From Marinifilaceae bacterium (GTDB lineage Bacteria > Bacteroidota > Bacteroidia > Bacteroidales > Marinifilaceae): a stretch of DNA of 64,000 nt. The notes beneath the pieces were generated by a model that made no database searches, was not told the origin of the DNA, and saw nothing but the letters and a program-made list of their open reading frames with translations. Below are positions 47,045 to 56,385 of the stretch, one piece after another. Within the stretch, counting starts at the first letter, position 1, and each line of letters begins with the position of its first letter. The position numbers and the translations under genes are program-made. The DNA is taken from positions 55,335 to 119,334 of the forward strand of contig JAOARN010000095.1 in assembly GCA_025210485.1 (NCBI GenBank), read 5' to 3'.

Positions 47045-47767
47045 ATGAATCAATTTAAAATAAGTGAAGAAGAATTCAGGGAAATAAGCAAAAACACATT
47101 ACACATAATTATTTTGATTGTAGTGATCATCATCCCCTTATTCACACTGTTTAGTTTCGAGCTATTCATTCTGAAACATTCAACGGAAATTATAAATAGT
47201 TTTGCAATCAGCTTCCCACTAATTCTTGTAACTATTTTCATAGGGATAAACAAAGCATTCAATAGCCAGAAAATAATATTTCAATCATACACCCTATTGA
47301 TTGATAAAAGTGGTATTCGGCGCAAACAAGATAACACTCCAGATATTTACATAAAATTTTCAGATATAAAATCAATTCAAAAAAACAAGAAAGGCAGACT
47401 AATTATTAAAACAAGTAAGTTTTATAATACAATTATTATTCCTCACCAAATAAAAGAAATCAACAAAATTGAAAAGTTAATACTAGAAAACTGTAATTGC
47501 AAATTAACCAACCAATGTTGTTTAAAAGAGAAACTTCTTCTTCCTTTTATTATATTAATCATGTGTTTGATGACTAATTTAATATTAAACGAAAACAGGA
47601 TTGTAATTTTGATAAGCTCACTGCTACTTAGCTCAATAATATTAACGGTATTTTATAGAATTCAGAAGAATAACATGATTGATCAATCGGAAAAGAAGAG
47701 GAGTTTCTTTCAATTAATAATAGTGATTTTCATTTTGAGCCTTAGTATTTACAAACTACTAACATAA
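47045..47767 (+). CDS. Membrane protein of unknown function
   Basis: A 240-residue protein with hydrophobic segments near residues 18-40, 50-70, 165-185, 188-208 and 222-240, and a soluble middle part (about 75-155) whose strand pattern LLIDKSGIRRKQ ... IYIKFSDIKSIQK ... LIIKTSKFYNTIIIP resembles bacterial PH-like domains. A CNCK ... CCLK cluster around residue 150-158 is unusual. No family assigned. It stands alone after a long intergenic region. Real-gene status is supported by length and composition only. Confidence 0.55.
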   Translation: MNQFKISEEEFREISKNTLHIIILIVVIIIPLFTLFSFELFILKHSTEIINSFAISFPLILVTIFIGINKAFNSQKIIFQSYTLLIDKSGIRRKQDNTPDIYIKFSDIKSIQKNKKGRLIIKTSKFYNTIIIPHQIKEINKIEKLILENCNCKLTNQCCLKEKLLLPFIILIMCLMTNLILNENRIVILISSLLLSSIILTVFYRIQKNNMIDQSEKKRSFFQLIIVIFILSLSIYKLLT

Positions 47768-48059
47768 AAGCAAGATACAAATTATGTTTTATTAATATAA
47801 TCAAACACAAAAACTAAGCAACCAAAGACAATCAAAATATATTGAATTTCACATCTCTCACAATAATTTTTGATCGATATAGCAAAATAGGTATAATTTT
47901 TATGTATATTTTTTTATTATAATTATTGATTTTAGTTAAAAAAAATTACATTTGCCTATGAAATAAAAAACGAGAGATAAAAACTCTCAGTATTTTCAAC
48001 AATAATAGAGTATATTTTTATACTTAACCCTCTAAGAAATATCAAATAAATTTTTAAAT

Positions 48060-48749
48060 ATGTCAAAGAATAATAAAAACAATCAGAGTGAAGATAGCTT
48101 TGAAAACATTGAAGTTGCATTAACTAAGACTGAACAGTATATTGAGGCTAACCAGAAAAAGATTTCTATAATAGCTATTTCTATTGTTGCTGTGGTTGCG
48201 ATTATATTTGGGTATAATAAATACATTAAACAGCCAATTGAGTTAAAAGCGCAAAAGGAAATTTTTCAAGCTCAAAAATATTTTGAAAGAGACTCGTTCA
48301 ATTTAGCTTTAAATGGTGATGATAATTATTTTGGATTTCTTGATATGATTGAAGAGTATGGGTCAACAAAAGCAGGTAATTTATCGAAATACTATGCAGG
48401 AGTATCATATCTTAAGCTAGAAAAATTCGATGATGCTATTAAATATTTATCTGACTTTTCATCTGATGATTATTTAGTATATGCCCTTTCTAAATCAGCA
48501 CTTGGAGATGCATACATGGGTAAAAAAGAAATTAACAAAGCTGCAAAATACTATGTAGAAGCAAGTCAAATTAACCCAAACAAATTTTCAACTCCAACAT
48601 TCTTATTCAAAGCTGGTTTAGCTTTTGAAATGAGCAAAGATTACACTAATGCATTGAAATACTATGAAATGGTAAACAATGACTATCCAAACAGCTCAGA
48701 AGGAAGAGAAATAGAAAAATACATAACTCGAATCAAAGATTTGAAATAA
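48060..48749 (+). CDS. Membrane-anchored TPR protein, YfgM-like
   Basis: A 229-residue protein with a charged cytoplasmic start, one membrane segment (about 34-50, SIIAISIVAVVAIIFGY) and then periplasmic TPR repeats (about 95-225: YAGVSYLKLEKFDDAIKYL, SALGDAYMGKKEINKAAKYY, FKAGLAFEMSKDYTNALKYY). The layout resembles YfgM, an accessory of the SecYEG translocon and periplasmic chaperone network. The closest Bacteroidota relatives are usually annotated simply as TPR proteins, so the Sec link is inferred. It has its own terminator. Confidence 0.75.
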   Translation: MSKNNKNNQSEDSFENIEVALTKTEQYIEANQKKISIIAISIVAVVAIIFGYNKYIKQPIELKAQKEIFQAQKYFERDSFNLALNGDDNYFGFLDMIEEYGSTKAGNLSKYYAGVSYLKLEKFDDAIKYLSDFSSDDYLVYALSKSALGDAYMGKKEINKAAKYYVEASQINPNKFSTPTFLFKAGLAFEMSKDYTNALKYYEMVNNDYPNSSEGREIEKYITRIKDLK

Positions 48750-48770
48750 GATTTTTTTAACGATAATAAC

Positions 48771-48802
48771 AACCGGTATCAACTTAGATATCGGTTTTTT
48801 TA
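48771..48802 (+). terminator. Intrinsic terminator of the YfgM-like gene
   Basis: A 10-bp stem with one G-T wobble (48771-48780 with 48787-48796) followed by T7. Confidence 0.8.
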
Positions 48803-48929
48803 TACCATAATTTAAACAGTTCAATCAAAATCGATAAGTTTTGTCACATAGATTAACCATAAAAACGAGAGCTATTGTTTAATTTGTTGCAAGGATATAT
48901 TATTCATTGAATAATCAAGCAATAAGATT

Positions 48930-49853
48930 ATGGCAACTAACAAAATAATACTTCACCACAATCCAGACTCATCTTTCTCAGAACAGATAAGAAGCCTATT
49001 GTCATACTTAGATATAGAATGGAATAGTTTAGAAACAAGTTACTCGATAAAAAGAAGGAAAACTCAAGCCCTGATGGTCCAAGGGTATGGCGCTAGGACG
49101 CCCATATTACAAATAGGTTCAGACTTTTATTGTGACACAAGACTAATCTCAAAAAAAATACTCGAAATTGCCAACAGAGAAGATATGCTCACGCCAGAAA
49201 TTGATGATTTTAACAATAATATAGGCATTAATAGCGACTATTTCTTTGCAAGCATTAATTCGATACCAAGTTTTAATTACTTTATAAAACACTGCAAAAC
49301 AAAATCCATAAGAAAAGCAATCAGTATTTTCAAAGATGAAACAAACTTCATTGGAAATCACAGCGAAGTTTTAAACTCATTCTCAAAAAACGAATCACTA
49401 CTTATACTAGAAAAATACTATGAATCATTTACAAATAGGCTAGAAAAACATGAGTATTTATTTGGAGATAATATCCCAAGTCTAGCTGACTTTTCAGCAT
49501 TTCAGTTAATTTGGCTCCGAGAAAGATTCGGAAAACTAAGGCTAAAAAACAAAAGGCTAAGATCGTGGTATAAAACAATGAAATCTACAAACAAACACAA
49601 CTACAACAAAATAAGTGATAAAAAAGCCTTAAAAGCAGCTGAATCAAGCTCTCCAGCCGACATTGAAGATATAAATTTAGGAAACGAAATAAAAAGTCTA
49701 ATTCCAAACGAATTATTGGGTGGAATAATGAAACCAACAAAGGGATTGGTTGTAGCAGAAGATGAAGACAAATATATAATTAACACTATCAATAAAGAGT
49801 TAGGAAGTATATTGATTCATTTTCCAAAAATATGTTACGGATCAGGATTGTAA
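48930..49853 (+). CDS. Glutathione S-transferase-like protein
   Basis: A 307-residue cytoplasmic protein. The first about 80 residues look like a GST N-terminal thioredoxin fold (IILHHNPDSSFSEQIRSLL; ARTPILQIGSDFYCDTRLIS, which supplies the cis-Pro and the Ser/Thr contact to a thiol peptide), followed by a helical C-terminal domain (LEKHEYLFGDNIPSLADFSAFQLIWL, the usual GST N-cap region) and a roughly 80-residue extension. The common catalytic Ser/Cys is not clear: residue 13-15 region has SS. GST proteins are uncommon in anaerobic Bacteroidota, and glutathione is often missing in the phylum, so another thiol or a non-catalytic role is possible. No neighbour helps. Confidence 0.72.
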   Translation: MATNKIILHHNPDSSFSEQIRSLLSYLDIEWNSLETSYSIKRRKTQALMVQGYGARTPILQIGSDFYCDTRLISKKILEIANREDMLTPEIDDFNNNIGINSDYFFASINSIPSFNYFIKHCKTKSIRKAISIFKDETNFIGNHSEVLNSFSKNESLLILEKYYESFTNRLEKHEYLFGDNIPSLADFSAFQLIWLRERFGKLRLKNKRLRSWYKTMKSTNKHNYNKISDKKALKAAESSSPADIEDINLGNEIKSLIPNELLGGIMKPTKGLVVAEDEDKYIINTINKELGSILIHFPKICYGSGL

Positions 49854-50060
49854 TTTTGAAAGTTAATTTCACTTATACTTTTAAACCATTAATGTAAAGA
49901 ATCAACAGATTAGACAAAACAGCTTTTCTAAGGCAATATAAGGAGTATTGTTTTCTTAGTTAATTATTTATATTCAGTTAAAATTGAGAAATTACGGCTA
50001 GTCAGCCAAATAAAAATCAAAAATAAAGCTAGAATATTATTAAAAGTTTATAAAGAATTA

Positions 50061-50068
50061 TACTTTTG
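50061..50068 (+). promoter_or_regulatory. -7 box of recQ
   Basis: TACTTTTG matches TAnnTTTG and lies 28 bases before the ATG at 50096. The upstream TTG at 50066 falls inside this box, which argues against it as a start. Confidence 0.5.
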
Positions 50069-50095
50069 CAGGCATATCTTGACGATACTAGTTTT

Positions 50096-52210
50096 ATGAT
50101 AAAAAAGATTCTAAAAAAATACTTTGGATACGATAAGTTTCGCCCTATGCAGGAGGAAGTAATCAAGTCTATTTTAAATGGTAAAGATGGGATGGTGATA
50201 ATGCCAACAGGTGGGGGTAAATCATTATGTTATCAGATACCTGCTATCGCCATGAATGGAATCGGAGTTGTAATTTCACCCTTGATTGCTCTAATGAAGG
50301 ATCAAGTAGAAGCGCTACAATCGAATGGTATAAATGCCAACTACCTTAACAGCACACAAACTACCCAAGAGCAAAATGAAATAATACAAGAACTCGAATC
50401 AAATAAAATAAAACTACTATACGTTTCTCCCGAAAAGCTGGCATCACGGGAGTTTAATTATTTACTTAGTCGTCTTAATATCAATTTATTTGCTATAGAC
50501 GAAGCACACTGTATATCTGTTTGGGGTCATGATTTCAGACCAGAATACACCAAAATGAGATATATCAAGAAGCAATATCCGAATACACCTGTTATTGCTT
50601 TAACCGCGACAGCAGATCCATTGACTCAAAAAGATATAATGGAACAGTTAAACATTGAAGGTGCAAAAATGTACCAATCAAGTTTCAACAGATCAAACTT
50701 AAGTTTAACTGTAGCACCAGGTCAGGAAAGATTCAAAAGCATACTTAATTATATAAGACAAAGGCCTAATCAATCAGGCATTATATACTGCCTGAGTAGA
50801 AATTCGACAGAGAAATTAGCCGAAAAATTGCGCAAGATAGGCATAAATGCAGGATATTATCACGCAGGACTCTCAACAGAGGAAAGAGCCGCGCGTCAAG
50901 ATGATTTCATTTCGGATAGAGTTCCTATTATTTGTGCTACAATTGCATTTGGAATGGGCATCGACAAGTCAAATGTGAGATGGGTGATTCATTATAATCT
51001 TCCCAAGAATATAGAATCTTACTATCAAGAAATTGGTAGAGCAGGTAGAGATGGTCTAAATTCTGACACCTTACTTTTCTATAGTTATGCCGATGTTTTA
51101 GTGCACAAAAAATTCATTGAGGAATCATCAATGAAAGAAATTCTGACTGCTAAATTAAATAGAATCCAAGAGTACTGTCAGGCAAAAATATGTAGGAGAA
51201 AGATTTTATTAAGCTATTTTGGTGAAAATCTAGAAGAAGACTGTGGGAATTGTGATGTTTGTAAAAATCCACCAAATGTTTTTGATGGAACCACAATAGT
51301 TCAGAAAGCATTATCAGCAATTATACGATTGGAACAAAAGGTACCTGCAAGAACTGTGATTGATGTACTTAGAGGTTCGAATAGATACGAAATATTAAAG
51401 AACAATTATCATAAGATAAAAACCTATGGAGTTGGCAAAGACATCTCGTATAATGATTGGCAACAATATATAACCCAAATGTTGCATTATGGTTTTATAT
51501 CAATTGCTTATGATAACGGGAATGCCTTGAAGATAACAGAAAAGGCAATGGAAGTGTTAAAATCAAGCAAAGAAGTTGATTTGATAAGTCTACACGAATT
51601 AACTCAGTCTACAGCTCAAAACAAAGCAAAAGATAAACTTGTGCTTGGCGGAAAAGAAGAGTTATTTGAACAATTAAGAAAACTAAGAAGTAAAATTGCT
51701 TATAGACGAAACACTAAACCTTATATGATATTTTCGGACAATAGCTTGAAACAAATGGCAGAAGAAGAGCCTACAACTCAATTTGAGATGCTAATGATAT
51801 CAGGTGTTGGTGAGTATAAATATGAAGAATTTGGAGAAGAATTCATCAATTGCATAATTGAATTCAAACAAAAGGCAATAAAAGCAAATCAGAATACAGC
51901 CAATTCGTTCAAGCTTAGTTATGAGTATTATCAGCAAGGTTTTAGCTTAGAGCAAATATGCAAAATGAGAAATATGGATCAAATCACTATAGTATCACAT
52001 TTGGCATCAATGCTTGAAAAAGGAAAGCAAGTTGATATATATGATTTTGTCGACCCACTAGAACTAAGTAGAATCGACAATGCTCTAAAAATGAATGAAG
52101 GAAAAGCAGATGCGAAAAAAATATATATCTATATGAATGAAGATATTGAATTCTATAAAATCAGGATTTGTATATCGTATCTAAAAACAATGCAGATGCA
52201 ATACTGCTAA
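50096..52210 (+). CDS. recQ: ATP-dependent DNA helicase RecQ
   Basis: A 704-residue SF2 helicase working 3'-5' in recombination and fork repair. Walker A is MPTGGGKS (Lys42), the DEAH box reads IDEAHCISVWGHDFRPEY, and motif VI is QEIGRAGRDG. The RecQ zinc site has CRRKILLSYFG and CGNCDVC; a winged helix follows and then an HRDC domain (about 525-600). The last 90 residues carry an extra helix-turn-helix typical of longer Bacteroidota RecQ proteins (SYEYYQQGFSLEQICKMR). The chosen ATG gives the normal start MIKKILKKYFGYDKFRPMQ, while a TTG 30 bases upstream lies inside the promoter. It is followed by a small gene 75 bases downstream. Confidence 0.95.
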   Translation: MIKKILKKYFGYDKFRPMQEEVIKSILNGKDGMVIMPTGGGKSLCYQIPAIAMNGIGVVISPLIALMKDQVEALQSNGINANYLNSTQTTQEQNEIIQELESNKIKLLYVSPEKLASREFNYLLSRLNINLFAIDEAHCISVWGHDFRPEYTKMRYIKKQYPNTPVIALTATADPLTQKDIMEQLNIEGAKMYQSSFNRSNLSLTVAPGQERFKSILNYIRQRPNQSGIIYCLSRNSTEKLAEKLRKIGINAGYYHAGLSTEERAARQDDFISDRVPIICATIAFGMGIDKSNVRWVIHYNLPKNIESYYQEIGRAGRDGLNSDTLLFYSYADVLVHKKFIEESSMKEILTAKLNRIQEYCQAKICRRKILLSYFGENLEEDCGNCDVCKNPPNVFDGTTIVQKALSAIIRLEQKVPARTVIDVLRGSNRYEILKNNYHKIKTYGVGKDISYNDWQQYITQMLHYGFISIAYDNGNALKITEKAMEVLKSSKEVDLISLHELTQSTAQNKAKDKLVLGGKEELFEQLRKLRSKIAYRRNTKPYMIFSDNSLKQMAEEEPTTQFEMLMISGVGEYKYEEFGEEFINCIIEFKQKAIKANQNTANSFKLSYEYYQQGFSLEQICKMRNMDQITIVSHLASMLEKGKQVDIYDFVDPLELSRIDNALKMNEGKADAKKIYIYMNEDIEFYKIRICISYLKTMQMQYC

Positions 52211-52284
52211 AAAATATAACAGACAACTAACTAGTCTAATTAATAATTTCGTAGAAAACAATAACAAAATAAGAAAAATTTATT

Positions 52285-52791
52285 ATGAAGGTAAAATTTA
52301 ACGAATCAATAATAAAGGCATTTGAAGAAGGATCACCAGAGGAAGTATTATCGGCAGTAGAAGAATTCAAAATTTCGGGAAACATTGATTCTTTAGAATG
52401 TGTTTTTAATGCAATTGCCAGAGAAGATTTAGAACAACCTATTATAAATAAGATAGTTGAATTAATGTCTGATATTAAGGATGATAAAATTGTAGATATA
52501 TATATCGATAAACTACAATCGGAACAAAAGAATAAAAAAGCTATCCTTTCAGCATGCTGGCAAAGTGGAAAAGATTACAGTCAACACATCGACATGTTTA
52601 TAGATATGATTATAAATTCTCCATTTGAGGAATCTTTTGAGGCATTTTCAGTTATTGAAAATTCTAATTTCCACCTAAGTGATGAACAAAAATCAAGATA
52701 CGTAGGATTATTAAAAGGAGCATTTGACAATGGGCATCCAAACAATACAATAATTCACACTGCTCATCACATGATTTTAGAGCTTAGCTAG
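52285..52791 (+). CDS. Helical HEAT-like protein, unknown function
   Basis: A 168-residue acidic, all-helical protein without signal peptide or membrane segment. Paired helices such as IINKIVELMSDIKDDKIVDIYIDKL and HIDMFIDMIINSPFEESFEAF suggest two or three HEAT-like repeats. No family assigned. It lies between recQ and bioG with short gaps (74 and 29 bases) on the same strand, so it may be co-transcribed with either. Confidence 0.65.
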   Translation: MKVKFNESIIKAFEEGSPEEVLSAVEEFKISGNIDSLECVFNAIAREDLEQPIINKIVELMSDIKDDKIVDIYIDKLQSEQKNKKAILSACWQSGKDYSQHIDMFIDMIINSPFEESFEAFSVIENSNFHLSDEQKSRYVGLLKGAFDNGHPNNTIIHTAHHMILELS

Positions 52792-52820
52792 TTGAACAGC
52801 AAAAAGATTATTGATTTGTT

Positions 52821-53486
52821 ATGATAATTGAGAAGATTATAAATAATAATTCTGATAAATGCATCTTATTCTTTAGTGGATGGGCTTTTAATTCGGAAAT
52901 ATTTGATTCTCTAAGTTCTGACCATTATGATATCATAATGGTCAGAGCATATAATAATTTAGATATAGATCTTCAATCTATATTCAATTCATACAGAGAG
53001 TTAAACCTAATCGCTTGGTCGTTTGGAGTTCTTGTTGCAAACAAGATACTCAATAAACATAAAAACAAATTTAAGAACTGTGTTGCGATAAATGGTAGTT
53101 TAAATCCAGTTAGTGATAAATATGGAATTCCTGAAAGCATATTTCGTGGAACGATAGATAATTTAACTAAGGATTCATGGCTTAAGTTTGCGAATAGAAC
53201 TTTGAATAATCGTGAATTATTTACGAAACATAAATCTGAGTTTGAAAATTATGATATTCTGAAAATAAAAGAAGAGCTTAAAAATCTCGGAGAACAATCT
53301 TTATGTAAAAGTGATAATTCTAATATTTATGATTATGTTATTATATCAAACAGAGATAGAATTTTCCCTAAGGATAATTTAAAATCATATTGGCAGAGCA
53401 CAAATACAATAATAAGGGAAATAAATTCATCACATTTTTGCTTTATAGAATTTGAACGATGGGATGAATTAGTTTCAATTCACTGA
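52821..53486 (+). CDS. bioG: Pimeloyl-ACP methyl ester esterase, BioG type (DUF452)
   Basis: A 221-residue alpha/beta hydrolase that would cut the methyl ester from pimeloyl-ACP to release the biotin precursor. The nucleophile is Ser67 in IAWSFGV, the acid Asp179 in SNRDRIFP, and His205 in SSHFCF. Size and FFSGWAFN opening (oxyanion region) fit the BioG/DUF452 family. bioC follows 104 bases downstream, which supports the call strongly, since BioC makes the methyl ester that BioG removes. The usual bioF, bioA, bioD and bioB are not in this window. Confidence 0.85.
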   Translation: MIIEKIINNNSDKCILFFSGWAFNSEIFDSLSSDHYDIIMVRAYNNLDIDLQSIFNSYRELNLIAWSFGVLVANKILNKHKNKFKNCVAINGSLNPVSDKYGIPESIFRGTIDNLTKDSWLKFANRTLNNRELFTKHKSEFENYDILKIKEELKNLGEQSLCKSDNSNIYDYVIISNRDRIFPKDNLKSYWQSTNTIIREINSSHFCFIEFERWDELVSIH

Positions 53487-53590
53487 GAAATATCAAATAT
53501 TCATACGACCTGACTAAGTCATAATATTGCAATACAGAATAAACAGAAAAGATTTAGAACATAATACTACTTAAACATCAATATATCTCG

Positions 53591-54343
53591 ATGGATAGCT
53601 TGAACAAAACAGACATAAAAAAACACTTTAACAAAAGTATATTATCATATCAAAAACATGCCATGATACAGGAAGCTATTGCGGCACGACTTGCTTGTAT
53701 GGTAAATAATTTATGCGGGAACAAGTTTAATAATATTTACGAAATAGGATGTGGTCCGGGTATTTTAACCAATAAAATTGTAAACTCAAGCACATTTAAT
53801 AAATATACTGTAAATGATCTTGTGGACAATTATACAGAACAACTAAAAGAAAGTTTCCCTTTTCTGAATTTCCAAATGGGAGATGCAGAAAATATTAACA
53901 TCCCAGAACAAACTGATTTAATAATTTCGGGCTCCACCATACAATGGTTTGAGGATATAGCTAAATTTTATGATAAAGTAGCAAACAATTTGAAATCAGG
54001 CGATTATTTTGCATACTCCAGCTTTGGACCGTCTAATTTTCTAGAAATAAAACAATTAACTGGAGTTGGTTTAAACTACAAAAGTTTCTCATGGCACATA
54101 GAGCAACTATCCAATAAGTTTGACATAGAATGGTCTGATTCTGAATTTTTTATCAAATATTTTAAATCAGGAATAGAGGTTCTTAAACACATCCAAAAAA
54201 CAGGAGTAGGAATTGGAACAAACAAAAGATGGAATAAAACTACTTTGCTCGAATTTAACAAAAATTACAATGATAATTTTAAAAACCATTTTGGGGTGAG
54301 CCTGAGCTACCAAGCATACTATTTTATTGTTAAAAAAAAATAA
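53591..54343 (+). CDS. bioC: Malonyl-ACP O-methyltransferase BioC
   Basis: A 250-residue class I SAM methyltransferase that caps malonyl-ACP so it can enter fatty-acid elongation and become a pimeloyl unit for biotin. N-terminal F-N-K-S-I-L-S-Y-Q-K-H-A is the typical BioC opening; motif I is YEIGCGPGILT near residue 50; SGSTIQWFED near 120 is the BioC substrate loop. Length is normal. It pairs with bioG upstream. No biotin-operator like site was recognised. Confidence 0.9.
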   Translation: MDSLNKTDIKKHFNKSILSYQKHAMIQEAIAARLACMVNNLCGNKFNNIYEIGCGPGILTNKIVNSSTFNKYTVNDLVDNYTEQLKESFPFLNFQMGDAENINIPEQTDLIISGSTIQWFEDIAKFYDKVANNLKSGDYFAYSSFGPSNFLEIKQLTGVGLNYKSFSWHIEQLSNKFDIEWSDSEFFIKYFKSGIEVLKHIQKTGVGIGTNKRWNKTTLLEFNKNYNDNFKNHFGVSLSYQAYYFIVKKK

Positions 54344-54381
54344 TTTAATATCAGCAATAAAACAAGGCTAATATTAAATTA
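54341..54381. terminator. Weak AT-only hairpin after bioC
   Basis: A perfect 11-bp inverted repeat (54341-54351 with 54371-54381) made only of A and T, overlapping the bioC stop. It may end bioC or the convergent msrB transcript, but its stability is low. Confidence 0.35.
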
Positions 54382-54442
54382 TCTACCCAGCAGTAAGTTT
54401 AATAAAATATGAATTTTAATAAACAGCTAATTGAAATTTCTT

Positions 54443-54973
54443 TTATTTATCTTGTTCTCGTTTGGTGTCATTTTTAATTTCAACTCGCTTCTGCTCCGAT
54501 TTCTTGTTTTTAGTTTCCTTACTCTTCCTATCATTCTTTTTGTCATCTTCTACAAAAACCAAAGAAATACTATTTACACAATGACGTATATTTTTACGAG
54601 TAAATCCTTCATTTAAAAACACATGCCCTAAATGAGCTTTACAATTATTACAAATAATTTCGGTTCTTCGGCCATCAATGTCAGGAATACGTAAAACCGC
54701 ATTTTTTATCTCATCATCAAAGCTAGGCCATCCACAGTGTGAATCAAATTTCGACTCACTTTTATATAATGGAGCATTACATCTTTTGCAGATATATGTT
54801 CCTTTTTTCTTATTTTTCAAATACTTTCCAGTACCAGGAAACTCAGTCCCTTTATGAACAATGACTGCCTCTTCTTCTTTTGTGAGTTTATTATATTTTG
54901 TTGAATCCATAATAACTTGCGATTTTAAATTTTGAAAAAAGACTAAAAACAATATAAAAATAAATATTCTCAT
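54443..54973 (-). CDS. msrB: Secreted peptide-methionine (R)-S-oxide reductase
   Basis: A 176-residue MsrB that repairs methionine-R-sulfoxide. Catalytic Cys132 is in RHCVNSISL; zinc is held by Cys62/Cys65 and Cys108/Cys111; GWPSFDD near 81 forms the substrate pocket. A signal peptide (about 1-19, ending LKSQ) places it in the periplasm or envelope, and the last 35 residues are a Lys-rich low-complexity tail. A periplasmic repair enzyme would guard exported proteins against oxidants. No partner msrA or thioredoxin-like donor is adjacent. Confidence 0.92.
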   Translation of the reverse strand: MRIFIFILFLVFFQNLKSQVIMDSTKYNKLTKEEEAVIVHKGTEFPGTGKYLKNKKKGTYICKRCNAPLYKSESKFDSHCGWPSFDDEIKNAVLRIPDIDGRRTEIICNNCKAHLGHVFLNEGFTRKNIRHCVNSISLVFVEDDKKNDRKSKETKNKKSEQKRVEIKNDTKREQDK

Positions 54974-55295
54974 AACTCAATTATTAAAATTTATATTACA
55001 AGTTAATAAATATAATGGTTAAGAAAATACGGCTAGGAAAATTAACAAAGAATTAAGAAAAATAGTTTATTTCACCTATACAATGTCAGAAATTAATACG
55101 CATTTTAGAATATGTACAATAAACAATAGTACAATTTAAAATCAGACTTCTTTAGTACTCAATTTAATTAAGAAACTAAAAAAAATGAATATTTCATAAT
55201 ATTATAAAAATAAGAGCTAATTTATATAACCATTTTGAATTTATCACGTATCTAGATTAGAAAAACAAAAAGATATTAAAAATCCACAATAAACT
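54974..55295. other. Intergenic, no gene seen
   Basis: A 322-base divergent region between msrB and the type B cargo gene. AT-rich; no repeat, RNA gene or clear promoter box found. Confidence 0.5.
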
Positions 55296-56381
55296 ATGTC
55301 TAGATTACTAATAACTAAAATGATATTAATAATTTCATTGGAATTATTGAGCAAAATAAGTATTGGAAATATTAACAAAAAATATTTAGACCAAACTAAA
55401 GATACTCTTATCACTAATACTCTTATTAAAAGCTCAGTTGTAAATATCTGTACATCTAAGGAGCAATTTAAGATTACTGAATTGAAAAAACATATCGATA
55501 ATATTAATCTAGATGAATTATATTCTGATATAAAACTATCAAATAGATTAAATAAAGAATCAAGTATAAACTTGAAAATAACGCAAAGAATATATACAAA
55601 ATTTTACAAAAAATCAGAACTGTTTTTGCATGAGATTATATTTAAAACTCATAATACTAAAGCAAAAAGTGATTTGAACATAAAGATATGTCAAAGCAAT
55701 AATAATAATACAATAAATTTATATGACTATATAGAAAGGCATTACGATAAGGAATATGAGTTTATGAATAATGGGAACATAATCAATAATCCTGAATTAT
55801 ATAATGCACATAATTATAACAAAATACAGATAATTGAAAAAAACAAATACTGTCGAGACACTATCCGACTAGAAATAAATCTTTACAAAAATCCGTCATT
55901 AAAAATCATCAAAGAGAAATCAGAAATTTACCCTAATCACATCGTGCTTAAGGCTGTATCAGGTAATAATAACAATAATATAAGATACAGATGGAATGAT
56001 GGATTAGAATGCAGTACCAGACCAATAAACAAAACTGGGAGCTACAGATTATGTGTAACAGACAATAATGGATGTATGGCTACAGAGGAGGTAGATGTAG
56101 ATAATATTGATAAGAATATTATTGTTCCTAATGCTTTCTCTCCAAATAATGATGGTAGTAATGATAAGTTTTCAGCTTCATGTAAAGAAGATTTAAAAAA
56201 GGAAGATTACAGTATAATTATCTACAACCGTTGGGGAACAGTTGAATCTGAATTTAAATTAAGCGAGGAAGGGTGGAATGGAAAAAAAAATGGCAAACCA
56301 TCCCAATCTGGCCTATATATATGGATTTTAACCCACAACAATAAAGTTATTGATAAGGGCAGCTTAAGTTTAGTAAGGTGA
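55296..56381 (+). CDS. T9SS cargo protein with type B (CHU_C-like) C-terminal domain
   Basis: A 361-residue secreted protein. A hydrophobic start (about 6-25) suggests a signal peptide, although its Ser/Thr-rich end gives no clear cleavage site. The middle (about 25-235) is unassigned and Asn/Lys-rich. Residues 210-270 look like an immunoglobulin-like or PKD-like fold (GSYRLCVTDNNGCMATEE). The last 90 residues carry the type B gliding-associated C-terminal domain: VPNAFSPNNDGSNDKF, IIYNRWGTVE, GWNGKKNGKP, GLYIWIL. Such ends direct export by the type IX system. The native function of the protein is unknown. Confidence 0.85.
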   Translation: MSRLLITKMILIISLELLSKISIGNINKKYLDQTKDTLITNTLIKSSVVNICTSKEQFKITELKKHIDNINLDELYSDIKLSNRLNKESSINLKITQRIYTKFYKKSELFLHEIIFKTHNTKAKSDLNIKICQSNNNNTINLYDYIERHYDKEYEFMNNGNIINNPELYNAHNYNKIQIIEKNKYCRDTIRLEINLYKNPSLKIIKEKSEIYPNHIVLKAVSGNNNNNIRYRWNDGLECSTRPINKTGSYRLCVTDNNGCMATEEVDVDNIDKNIIVPNAFSPNNDGSNDKFSASCKEDLKKEDYSIIIYNRWGTVESEFKLSEEGWNGKKNGKPSQSGLYIWILTHNNKVIDKGSLSLVR

Positions 56382-56385
56382 AAAT

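Noticed and set aside
50066..50095. TTG start for recQ
   Set aside because: It falls within the TACTTTTG promoter box; the ATG at 50096 gives the normal RecQ N terminus.
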